The translations under genes and the position numbers were made by a program. From CAZQIC01 sp964593555 (lineage in GTDB: Bacteria; Bacteroidota; Bacteroidia; JAFLBG01), in NCBI GenBank assembly GCA_964593555.1, contig CAZQIC010000192.1, positions 1-5,852 on the forward strand: DNA of 5,852 nt, written 5' to 3'. Shown piece by piece: positions 1 through 5,852 of this stretch. A model generated the notes under the pieces. That model made no database searches. It was not told where the DNA came from and was given only the letters and a program-made list of their open reading frames with translations. Each line of letters opens with the position of its first letter. The stretch's first letter is position 1.

Positions 1-106
1 AAATACCAAATGGTTTATTGCCTAACCAAAGTAATAAGGGAACCATCAATCCTATTAGAGGGCCGGATATATACCAGGGCCAGGGAGAACTCAAAAAGTT
101 GTTCAT
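1..106 (-). CDS. YeeE/YedE-family sulfur (thiosulfate-type) transporter, N-terminal fragment cut by the window edge
   Basis: An ATG at 106-104 opens a frame that stays open to the window edge, giving 35 codons that begin MNNFLSSPWPWYISG and run on through GPLIGLMVPLLLWLGNKPFGI. The PWPWY(I/V)(S/A)GPLIGL(M/T)VP...LGNK.FGI pattern is the characteristic beginning of YeeE/YedE (DUF395) membrane proteins. Characterised members such as TsuA import thiosulfate through the inner membrane using conserved cysteines, which would lie beyond the edge here. The first transmembrane segment is visible at about residues 12-28. The start lies 4 nt after the stop of the metallo-beta-lactamase/rhodanese gene on the same strand, so the two are almost certainly co-transcribed. 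Family assignment rests only on the N-terminus. Whether the gene is full length, or split into the two half-size YeeE proteins often seen in Bacteroidota, cannot be seen. Confidence 0.85.
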   Translation of the reverse strand, partial: MNNFLSSPWPWYISGPLIGLMVPLLLWLGNKPFGI

Positions 107-110
107 AAAA

Positions 111-1499
111 TCAGGCGACAGATAAACTTTCTATTGGCATTCCGGGGACTTGTTCCATTTTCCTAAAACCTTCATACACATTCACAATGTTATTAAAGCC
201 CTGCGCTTTCATCATTGAAGCAGCTATCATTGAACGGTAACCACCTGCGCAATGCACCAGGTATGTTTTGCTTTTATCCATAGATGGCAGTTCGTCTACA
301 AGTTTCGACAAGCAAACGTGTTCGGCATTTTTTATATGACTTGTTTCATACTCCCCTATCTTACGAACATCGAGAATAGTTTCTTTTGTTTCGGCAATTC
401 GTTTTACAAACGCCTCCGGTGTAATGGAGTTAATTGTCTCCAGCGCATTGCCTTCATTTTTCCATGCCGTAACGCCGCCTTGTAAATACCCTGCAACATT
501 TTCATATCCTACCCTTGCCAGCCGCAGTATTGCCTCTCCTTCTTTTCCTTCGTCAGCAATAATTATAAGAGGTGTATTAATATCTACTAAGGTACCCACC
601 CAAACTGCATACGTCCCATTCAACCCAACGTTCATCGAGTTTTTAATAAACCCCTTTTCAAAATCACTTGCATCGCGTGTATCGAGGACAAGAGCATTTT
701 CACTCATGAGCTTTTTTACATCGGCCACAGTAAGAGGTTTAATATTTCGCTGAAGAACCTCTTCAATATTATCATATCCCGATTTATTGATCATTGCATC
801 CTTGAAAAAATAAGGTGGGGGTGCAGAAAGCCCTGTGGTTATTTCTTCTATAAATTTCTCTTTGGACATCTCTTGCAGCGCATAATTGCTTTGTTTTTGC
901 TGCGCAATTGTACTCCACTTTTCTTTACCAATATTTTTTCCGCAAGAGGAGCCGGAACCGTGCGCAGGATAAACAATTACATCATCTGCCAGTTTTTTCA
1001 ATTTATTGTTTAAAGAATCGTACATCATTCCCGCCAACTCCTCTTTTGTCATTTTTCCATCCAGTAAATCCGGGCGGCCAACATCACCAACAAATAATGT
1101 ATCGCCGGTAAATACACAATGATCTTTCCCATTCTCATCCATCAATAAATAACAAGTTGATTCGGGAGTATGTCCCGGAGTGTGCAATACTTTTATTCTT
1201 ATTTTTCCAACGGCAAATATTTCTCCATCCTTTGCCACATGAACTTTATAGCCCGTCTCTGCAGTAGGACCATAAACAATTTGCGCTTCCGTTTTATTGG
1301 CAAGATCAATATGTCCTGAAACAAAATCTGCATGAAAATGTGTTTCTAATACATATTTTAATTTCGCGCTGCGTTCTTCCAGTTTTTTAATGTAAGGTTC
1401 TATCTCCCTTATAGGATCAATAATTACCGCTTCGCCTTCCGATTCAATATAATAAGCAGCCTCCGCCAAACAGTTGGTATATAATTGTTCTATGTACAT
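111..1499 (-). CDS. MBL-fold metallo-hydrolase with two rhodanese domains (persulfide dioxygenase / ETHE1-like)
   Basis: This is a cytosolic enzyme of the ETHE1-like persulfide dioxygenase group, which uses mononuclear iron and O2 to oxidise glutathione or similar persulfide to sulfite. The MBL domain spans about residues 1-245. Visible motifs are THFHADFVSGH (H54, H56, D58, H63), HTPGHTPES (H106, H110), TGDTLFVGDVGRPDL (D133) and YPAHGSGSSCGK (H180). By homology, H54, H110 and D133 are the likely iron ligands. Rhodanese domain 1 (about 255-350) has LDTRDASDFEKGFI but IIIADEGKE where the catalytic loop should be, so it lacks the active cysteine. Rhodanese domain 2 (about 358-455) has the loop HCAGGYRS with C417, so it should carry sulfur. 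No signal peptide is present. Length (462) and domain order are normal for the double-rhodanese subgroup. The ATG at 1499-1497 fits the family start (MYIEQLYTNCLAEAAYYIES). It is followed after 4 nt by a YeeE-type transporter gene, which supports a role in sulfane-sulfur metabolism. The exact substrate is inferred. Confidence 0.93.
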   Translation of the reverse strand: MYIEQLYTNCLAEAAYYIESEGEAVIIDPIREIEPYIKKLEERSAKLKYVLETHFHADFVSGHIDLANKTEAQIVYGPTAETGYKVHVAKDGEIFAVGKIRIKVLHTPGHTPESTCYLLMDENGKDHCVFTGDTLFVGDVGRPDLLDGKMTKEELAGMMYDSLNNKLKKLADDVIVYPAHGSGSSCGKNIGKEKWSTIAQQKQSNYALQEMSKEKFIEEITTGLSAPPPYFFKDAMINKSGYDNIEEVLQRNIKPLTVADVKKLMSENALVLDTRDASDFEKGFIKNSMNVGLNGTYAVWVGTLVDINTPLIIIADEGKEGEAILRLARVGYENVAGYLQGGVTAWKNEGNALETINSITPEAFVKRIAETKETILDVRKIGEYETSHIKNAEHVCLSKLVDELPSMDKSKTYLVHCAGGYRSMIAASMMKAQGFNNIVNVYEGFRKMEQVPGMPIESLSVA

Positions 1500-1521
1500 A
1501 GAAAATAAATATGATGATTTA

Positions 1522-1548
1522 TAAAGTTAACAAAAAAAGTTATGTCAA
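1522..1548 (-). promoter_or_regulatory. Candidate promoter for the MBL-rhodanese/YeeE operon
   Basis: Read on the minus strand, TTGACA (1548-1543) is followed after 13 nt by TAACTTTA (1529-1522). This resembles the Bacteroidota arrangement of a -33 TTG and a -7 TAnnTTTG, with the final G replaced by A. It would start transcription roughly 5-15 nt upstream of the ATG at 1499. The spacing of 16 nt between TTG and the -7 box is slightly short for the group. A direct repeat AAAGTTA (1523-1529 and 1536-1542, plus strand) overlaps it and could be chance in AT-rich DNA. Confidence 0.35.
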
Positions 1549-1606
1549 TCCAGCTTTGAGACCCGCTATTTCAGGCAAATTCTGCAAGGTCTTTAAAAAA
1601 TATAGT

Positions 1607-1614
1607 TAAATTTG
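1607..1614 (+). promoter_or_regulatory. Candidate -7 element for the YeiH-family gene
   Basis: TAAATTTG matches the Bacteroidota -7 consensus TAnnTTTG exactly. Transcription would start near 1620, leaving a leader of only about 9 nt to the GTG at 1629 or 15 nt to the ATG at 1635. No convincing TTG -33 element lies 17-23 nt upstream; TCTG at 1581-1584 is the nearest weak match. It is called on one box plus its position in front of a gene. Confidence 0.4.
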
Positions 1615-1628
1615 TTATATCTCCGGCT

Positions 1629-2681
1629 GTGCGTATGGGAATATTGTATTTGAGTGCAGAAAACAGAGTCCGTACCTTAAAAGGAATACTTTTTGTAAGT
1701 GTATTTGCTGCAGCCGCTATACTCCTTGCAGAACTTCCAATCGTTAAACAAACGGGATTTAGTCCGCTTATCATAGGAATTATTTTGAGTATGATCTTCG
1801 GAAATGTATTCCGAAGCAGTATCCCAAAAGACTGGACGCCGGGAATTATTTTTTGCTCCAAATTTATTTTACGGACCGCAATTATTTTATATGGCTTTCG
1901 CATCACGTTCCAGAACATTGCGTCTATAGGTCTGCCGGGTTTACTCGTAAGTATTATAATGGTAGTATCAACTTTTTTAATTGGTTTATTTATTGGCACC
2001 AGGATTTTAAAAATAGATCGCGACCTTGTTATGCTTACCTCATCGGGCAGTGCTATATGTGGTGCTGCAGCAGTACTTGCTACCGAATCAACACTTAAGT
2101 CGGAACCTTATAAATCTGCAATTGCACTCGCAACTGTAGTATTGTTTGGTACTATATCCATGTTTGTATATCCTGCTTTATATCATAGTGGCATACTTAA
2201 TATGGCTGAGGGAAATTTTGGAATATATATTGGAGGCGCCATTCATGAAGTTGCGCAGGTGGTTGCTGCGGGTAATGCTGTTGGTGATACTGCAACAAAC
2301 AGTGGTATAATAGTAAAAATGACAAGGGTAATGTTGCTTGCACCATTGCTGCTTACGTTGGGCATTTTTCTTTCCCGAAAAAAAACAGGTTTCGACAAAA
2401 CAGGTTCAGGTAAAATGATGATCCCTTATTTTGTTTTTGGATTTATTCTTGTAGCGGGATTTAATTCATTTAACCTGTTATCTCAAAACGCAGTAAATAA
2501 TATAAACTTTATCGACACTTTCCTTCTCACACTCGCTATGTGTGCGTTGGGCCTTGAGACAGATTTTCAAAAATTCAAGGCTGTTGGAGCTAAACCTATT
2601 TACCTGGCAACACTACTTTTTGTATGGCTGCTATTAGGCGGATACGGAGTTACGGAACTCATCACATCCTTTTTCCATTAA
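1629..2681 (+). CDS. YeiH/UPF0324-family putative sulfate/sulfite exporter
   Basis: This is a polytopic inner-membrane protein of the family annotated as 'putative sulfate exporter' (Cons_hypoth698, PF03601; E. coli YeiH is the namesake). Family hallmarks are GFSPLIIGIILSMIFGN (43-59), the signature SGSAICGAAAVLATES (139-154), GGAIHEVAQVVAAG (202-215), KMTRVMLLAPLLL (230-242) and ALGLETDF (306-313). About nine or ten hydrophobic segments are evident, and 350 residues is a normal family length. The start is uncertain. GTG at 1629 and ATG at 1635 are both possible, and the frame is open back to a stop at 1557-1559 without a better start; a -7-like box at 1607-1614 favours 1629 or 1635. It is transcribed divergently from the persulfide dioxygenase/YeeE operon, which supports a job in removing sulfite or sulfate. 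Direct transport evidence for the family is thin, so the substrate is inferred. It ends 2 nt before the stop codon of the convergent receptor gene. Confidence 0.9.
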   Translation: MRMGILYLSAENRVRTLKGILFVSVFAAAAILLAELPIVKQTGFSPLIIGIILSMIFGNVFRSSIPKDWTPGIIFCSKFILRTAIILYGFRITFQNIASIGLPGLLVSIIMVVSTFLIGLFIGTRILKIDRDLVMLTSSGSAICGAAAVLATESTLKSEPYKSAIALATVVLFGTISMFVYPALYHSGILNMAEGNFGIYIGGAIHEVAQVVAAGNAVGDTATNSGIIVKMTRVMLLAPLLLTLGIFLSRKKTGFDKTGSGKMMIPYFVFGFILVAGFNSFNLLSQNAVNNINFIDTFLLTLAMCALGLETDFQKFKAVGAKPIYLATLLFVWLLLGGYGVTELITSFFH

Positions 2682-2683
2682 TA

Positions 2684-5173
2684 CTAGAAATCTACCTTAT
2701 AATAGAATAAAGGCAAAAATCCTAACTGGTATTCCATTCTTATTGGATTTGCAGAAGGGTTTTTAGGATCAGGCGAATATGTTAATCCTAAAATATTTTT
2801 TGTGTTCAGAATATTTACAAAGTCGAATGCGATTTCATGTGTAACCCTTTTGGCATTGACCTTGACTCCAAGTTTCAAATCAAGACGGTAATAATTTTTA
2901 AAACGCAGTGAATTCCGCAATGAATCTGAGTCCACTAACTCTCCGGCGAAACGTGATGCGGCGGTATCAGGCGGAGAATAACGTTTCCCTCCGGCCCATG
3001 TACTTTTAAATCCCGTTACCAATACTTTTGATCCCGAAGAATTTAATTTCCATTCCTTAGTTGCTAAAAGATTGGCAGCAAATGTTCCATTAAAATCGGT
3101 GTTACGTAATACACCATCGCTTCCTTTGTATTTAGAATCATAGAATGAACCAGTGATCATAAAAAAGTACGACTTGCTGAAAAATTTCTCAATAGTTAAT
3201 TCCGCTCCGTAATTGTATCCTGTACCTTCATTCGTTAAAGCCCCCGGAAAAAAGCGGGAGAACTGTGAGCCCTGATTCACCAATGAAAAAGCAGATCTAA
3301 ACGTATCAACAGGAATACCATACAGGTATTGATAATATGTTTCCACTTTTATACGTGCATTAGATTTAAACGCATAATCATAACTTAATACATAATGTAT
3401 GCTGCGTGAAAGGTCAAGGTTTTTATTATGCTGATTAAATTTACCTTCCGCATTTTTTCGGTGATGGTAATAAATGTACATCGGCAATAATTGACTATGC
3501 ATTCCAGCACCAGCACTAATAGATTGATTGTCTTTCAACATCCACTTCATTCCTAAACGAGGTTCAATTGAATATGAATTGTTTAACGTGAAATACAATC
3601 CGTGAAGACCTGCCGTAAACGAAAGATTATCCGTGCGTTTATATTTCCAGCTAAAGTAAGGGCGAACCAACAATGATGTACCTGTTGTACCTTCGCGGTT
3701 ATCCCATATGCCAACACTTTCGATGTAATTACTATCGACGAAGTTGATAAAAAACTGTTCCGCCACAATTCCGGTTTTATATGAGTGCTGTGAATTTATC
3801 TTTGTGTTTAGACTGGAGTTTACCACAATCTTATTTGTTTTGAAACTGTAACGCAGCTTAGGAAAAAGTGTATCCATCAATAACGTCACAGAATCGCGAT
3901 AAAATAAATTATGATGTGCCCACGCCTCGGATAAATATCCTGCGACAGTAGTTTTAAAATATGTTTTTGCATTTATTGTTTTTGCGTAGGTGGTTCCCAG
4001 CAATCCCATTGATGTACCGAATATCTGGTCGCGATCATTTTGTCCATACAATTCCACTTCGTCCACTTTTGCTTTGCTTAACAAAATATCTATACGGCTT
4101 GTTCCCCCAATACCAAATACAGAAATGTTACTGCTTTTTTTACAAGGGAAATTTAATTTGAAAGAAGCGTCCTGGTAATTGGGAACTGCTGATGTTCCCA
4201 GCTTAATATTGATTCCTTCAAAAATTTTCAATGTAGAATATCGATAGGTCAATAAATAAGTAGCCCCCTTTTCTTTTGACAATGGCCCTTCAGTAGAAAG
4301 CTCCGTACCTAAAAACCCTAGCTGAAAAGTAGTCTCACGCTTTTCATTATTACCATTTCTGAATTTAATATCAAATGCTCCAGCATTGGCATTACCGTAT
4401 TCCGCCGGAAATGCGCCGGTAAAAAAATCGGAGTTAGCAAACATTTTATTATTGAGAACACTTAATGCGCCGCCTGTTGTACCTGCCACTGCGAAATGGT
4501 TGGGATTAGGAAGATCTACACCTTCCACTCTCCACAATAAACCCATTGGCGAATTACCACGGATCACAATATCATTTCGTGAATCATCGGCGCCTTGTAC
4601 GCCGGCAAAATTGGATGCCATACGCGCAGGATCACTTCTGCTTCCTGCATAACGATCTGTTTCTTCAACAGAGAAGGAGCGTGAGCTTACCAATGCCATT
4701 TCATTACTTACTTCACCTTTTTTATTTGCAATGATTTCCACTTCGCCCAGTTCCGATACTTTCTCTTCGAGCTCAAAATTGATGATTACTTCCTTTCCCG
4801 AGGTAACAATAATATTGGATGCTCCTGCATCATTATATCCTACCATTTTAACAATTACTGCACGGCGGCCAACAGGAACATTTATTATTCTGTAATTCCC
4901 GTCAATATCTGTAACCGCTCCGGACGCTTTAGCAGAGTCTGATATAATCATCACCGTAGCACCTACAATAGTCTGGCGACTTTCCTTATCATATATAGTA
5001 CCACGAATAGTTTGTGTTACCTGTGCAAAGGCAGAAAAAGAAAAAAAGAAAAAAAGAAGCCCCACCCAACCTCCCCACTTCGACAAAGGCTCAGTGTAAA
5101 CGCGGGGAGGCGTTTTTAAATTGAGAACTTTTAAAGTATATCCGGACGTTTTATAATTCATGGGTTCTAGCAT
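2684..5173 (-). CDS. TonB-dependent outer-membrane receptor with carboxypeptidase-regulatory-like N-terminal domain
   Basis: An 829-residue outer-membrane active-transport protein of the TonB-dependent receptor superfamily, Bacteroidota type. In order it shows an N-terminal stretch and signal peptide (hydrophobic GLLFFFFSFSAFA, 38-50, with likely signal peptidase I cleavage at AFA|Q51), a CarboxypepD_reg-like beta-sandwich (about 54-138: IRGTIYDKESRQTIVGATV ... DIDGNYRIINVPVG), a plug (about 165-275, with NDIVIRGNSPMGLLWRVEGVD and PAEYGNANAGAFDIKFRNG), and a beta-barrel to the C-terminus ending in aromatic FYYKVDF. No SusD-like lipoprotein lies next to it and no SusC/RagA-specific signature is seen, so it is not a standard SusCD glycan importer; the ligand is unknown. 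ATG at 5173 or the in-frame ATG at 5161 (residue 5) could be the start. No later Met precedes the signal peptide, so translation must cross the palindromic segment at 5070-5110. That makes the region before the hydrophobic core about 35 residues long, which is unusual. It is convergent with the exporter gene, and any link to sulfur is not supported. Confidence 0.9.
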   Translation of the reverse strand: MLEPMNYKTSGYTLKVLNLKTPPRVYTEPLSKWGGWVGLLFFFFSFSAFAQVTQTIRGTIYDKESRQTIVGATVMIISDSAKASGAVTDIDGNYRIINVPVGRRAVIVKMVGYNDAGASNIIVTSGKEVIINFELEEKVSELGEVEIIANKKGEVSNEMALVSSRSFSVEETDRYAGSRSDPARMASNFAGVQGADDSRNDIVIRGNSPMGLLWRVEGVDLPNPNHFAVAGTTGGALSVLNNKMFANSDFFTGAFPAEYGNANAGAFDIKFRNGNNEKRETTFQLGFLGTELSTEGPLSKEKGATYLLTYRYSTLKIFEGINIKLGTSAVPNYQDASFKLNFPCKKSSNISVFGIGGTSRIDILLSKAKVDEVELYGQNDRDQIFGTSMGLLGTTYAKTINAKTYFKTTVAGYLSEAWAHHNLFYRDSVTLLMDTLFPKLRYSFKTNKIVVNSSLNTKINSQHSYKTGIVAEQFFINFVDSNYIESVGIWDNREGTTGTSLLVRPYFSWKYKRTDNLSFTAGLHGLYFTLNNSYSIEPRLGMKWMLKDNQSISAGAGMHSQLLPMYIYYHHRKNAEGKFNQHNKNLDLSRSIHYVLSYDYAFKSNARIKVETYYQYLYGIPVDTFRSAFSLVNQGSQFSRFFPGALTNEGTGYNYGAELTIEKFFSKSYFFMITGSFYDSKYKGSDGVLRNTDFNGTFAANLLATKEWKLNSSGSKVLVTGFKSTWAGGKRYSPPDTAASRFAGELVDSDSLRNSLRFKNYYRLDLKLGVKVNAKRVTHEIAFDFVNILNTKNILGLTYSPDPKNPSANPIRMEYQLGFLPLFYYKVDF
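5070..5110. repeat. GC-rich palindromic, repeat-like element inside the receptor's signal-peptide coding region
   Basis: Seven-base arms CCTCCCC (5070-5076) and GGGGAGG (5104-5110) are perfect reverse complements with a 27-nt interior. Inside, CACT (5076-5079) and AGTG (5093-5096) can also pair around a core that on the coding strand reads ACTGAGCCTTTGTCGAAGT. The segment 5060-5110 is about 63% G+C within very AT-rich DNA. It is read in frame as about 14 residues (PPRVYTEPLSKWGG) between the basic N-terminal stretch and the hydrophobic core of the signal peptide. From memory, ACTGAGCnTTGTCGAAGT-like palindromes occur as short interspersed repeats in Bacteroidota and other bacteria. No second copy is present in this window, so the dispersed nature is inferred. 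Confidence 0.5.
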
Positions 5174-5197
5174 AGTTTTCTTTTAAAATTACAAGGT

Positions 5198-5205
5198 CAA
5201 AACTA
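5198..5205 (-). promoter_or_regulatory. Candidate -7 element for the TonB-dependent receptor gene
   Basis: On the minus strand the bases read TAGTTTTG, an exact match to TAnnTTTG. It sits 24 nt upstream of the ATG at 5173, so the transcript would begin near 5190 with a leader of about 17-20 nt. No clear TTG -33 element is found at the usual spacing. The remainder of the 192-bp gap (5174-5365) is AT-rich. It shows only a 6-bp inverted repeat TTTGCA/TGCAAA (5293-5298 and 5309-5314), too weak to call a terminator, and no small gene. Confidence 0.45.
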
Positions 5206-5365
5206 TAGCAATGGTAATAAAAATAGAAATTGATATTTAAACCCTTTTATTAAATTTTTTCAAAAGATACTGATTTATGCGCTGAAAGAAAATTTGCATC
5301 TGATAACTTGCAAAAAACACAAATTGACTTTACGAAAAAGCAAAAGATGCAATATTAATATGAAT

Positions 5366-5830
5366 TCAATGAGCTAAAATTGTCCTCAACAGCTCATTTA
5401 TTTCCTCTCCCCTGGTCAATGTCATCATGTGAGAACCTTTGCTGATCTTATAATTCACTTTTACATTACGTATAGGAATTGTATGATCTTTTGTGCCATG
5501 AATATGAATTATCTTATCATTGATTTGTTTTCTATCCCAATTAATAATCATATTCACAGTTCGTTTATAATAAATCGGACTTTTGTTTTTGAGCATACTC
5601 TTAAAAACATCTTTGTTCTTTTTTCTATCGGGCTCCACAATAGGCTGCAGAATTCTCGCCCCCAGCTTTATCATCCCTCTTGGAATAATTTTATTTATTG
5701 GAATAATTTTATTTAATGGGATCGCATGTTGAAACCTATACCGAAAAGGAAGTTCTTTCCTGCATTTAGCGCTCGATATAATTATTGTTTTCTCCGGCTT
5801 AAGGGAGGTTCTATTAATTGATTTTAACAA
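5366..5830 (-). pseudogene. C-terminal remnant of an alpha/beta hydrolase
   Basis: The 154-residue frame matches my memory of the second half of small (about 250-270 residue) Bacteroidota alpha/beta hydrolases. It begins at the strand after the nucleophile elbow (LKPEKTIIISSAKCRKELPF, 10-29) and ends with the two remaining catalytic positions: Asp115 in HIHGTKDHTIP and His134 in SKGSHMMTL. The oxyanion and nucleophile part (GxSxGG) is absent. The only start available is a TTG at 5830-5828, no family-like residues precede LKPEK, and an in-frame TAA sits at 5851-5849. Loss by frameshift or deletion is therefore likely. A 9-T homopolymer at 5842-5850 touches the stop, so a one-base sequencing or real indel could explain that stop, and the 5' half may lie beyond the edge. 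A fragment without the nucleophile serine should be inactive. The product's substrate cannot be told. Confidence 0.55.
5680..5715. repeat. Perfect 18-bp tandem duplication (two copies) in the hydrolase remnant
   Basis: TTGGAATAATTTTATTTA occurs at 5680-5697 and again at 5698-5715 with no mismatch. It adds exactly six codons in the minus-strand hydrolase frame, seen as NKIIPI NKIIPR at residues 40-51. This looks like a recent slippage or duplication event that preserved frame. Confidence 0.95.
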
Positions 5831-5852
5831 ATGTAACCGTATTTTTTTTTAG

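Noticed and set aside
1571..1999. 142-codon open frame on the minus strand opposite the exporter gene
   Set aside because: It lies entirely antisense to a well-supported membrane-protein gene apart from its last codons, resembles no family, and its Ile/Lys-rich content is what antisense of hydrophobic codons gives.
2647..2674. GAGTT-ACGG-AACTC hairpin followed by a T run as a terminator for the exporter gene
   Set aside because: The stem is only 5 bp, the T run starts 8 nt later, and the whole structure lies inside the coding sequence before the stop.
3961..4734. Several 60-90 codon plus-strand open frames opposite the receptor gene
   Set aside because: They overlap one another in different frames, are antisense to a clear TonB-dependent receptor, and show no domain-like sequence.
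2684..5173. SusC-type member of a SusCD glycan-uptake pair
   Set aside because: No SusD-like lipoprotein gene is adjacent and the plug sequence is of the general Bacteroidota receptor type rather than the SusC/RagA type.
5293..5314. TTTGCA/TGCAAA inverted repeat as terminator or operator downstream of the hydrolase remnant
   Set aside because: Six AT-rich base pairs with a 10-nt loop are expected by chance here, and no symmetric extension is present.
5429..5716. 95-codon plus-strand open frame opposite the hydrolase remnant
   Set aside because: Composition is that of AT-rich antisense DNA; the opposite strand carries recognisable hydrolase catalytic motifs.

Overview
The window is AT-rich, and its coding regions show no clear Shine-Dalgarno sequences. 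Instead, TAnnTTTG-type -7 elements lie close to start codons. It also encodes a large TonB-dependent receptor with an N-terminal carboxypeptidase-regulatory-like domain. Together these point to a member of the Bacteroidota, probably an environmental Sphingobacteriia or Chitinophagia-type organism; the genus cannot be told from the sequence.

Left part (1-2681): a sulfur-handling locus. On the minus strand, a 462-residue metallo-beta-lactamase-fold protein with two rhodanese domains (persulfide dioxygenase type) is followed after 4 nt by the start of a YeeE/YedE-family sulfur transporter, which is cut off by the window edge after 35 codons. Divergently, across about 130 bp holding candidate promoters for both directions, lies a 350-residue YeiH/UPF0324 membrane protein (putative sulfate/sulfite exporter family). 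The simplest reading is a module that imports or scavenges reduced sulfur, oxidises persulfide sulfur to sulfite, and exports the oxidised product. The roles come from family knowledge and gene context; coupling of the three is inference.

Middle part (2684-5173): one long minus-strand gene for a TonB-dependent outer-membrane receptor, tail to tail with the exporter gene and only 2 nt from it. It has no SusD-like partner in the window, so its substrate is unknown. Its signal-peptide region is unusual. A GC-rich, palindromic, repeat-like segment is read through in frame between the basic N-terminal stretch and the hydrophobic core.

Right part (5174-5852): an AT-rich intergenic stretch carrying a good -7 element for the receptor gene, then a minus-strand reading frame for the C-terminal half of an alpha/beta hydrolase. 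The half with the nucleophile is missing and a stop codon blocks the frame just upstream, so the gene looks broken. It also contains a perfect in-frame 18-bp tandem duplication.

No RNA gene, CRISPR array, insertion sequence or phage gene was seen. I did not find a clearly new biological system. The most unusual items are the repeat inside the receptor's signal-peptide region and the compact divergent sulfur locus.
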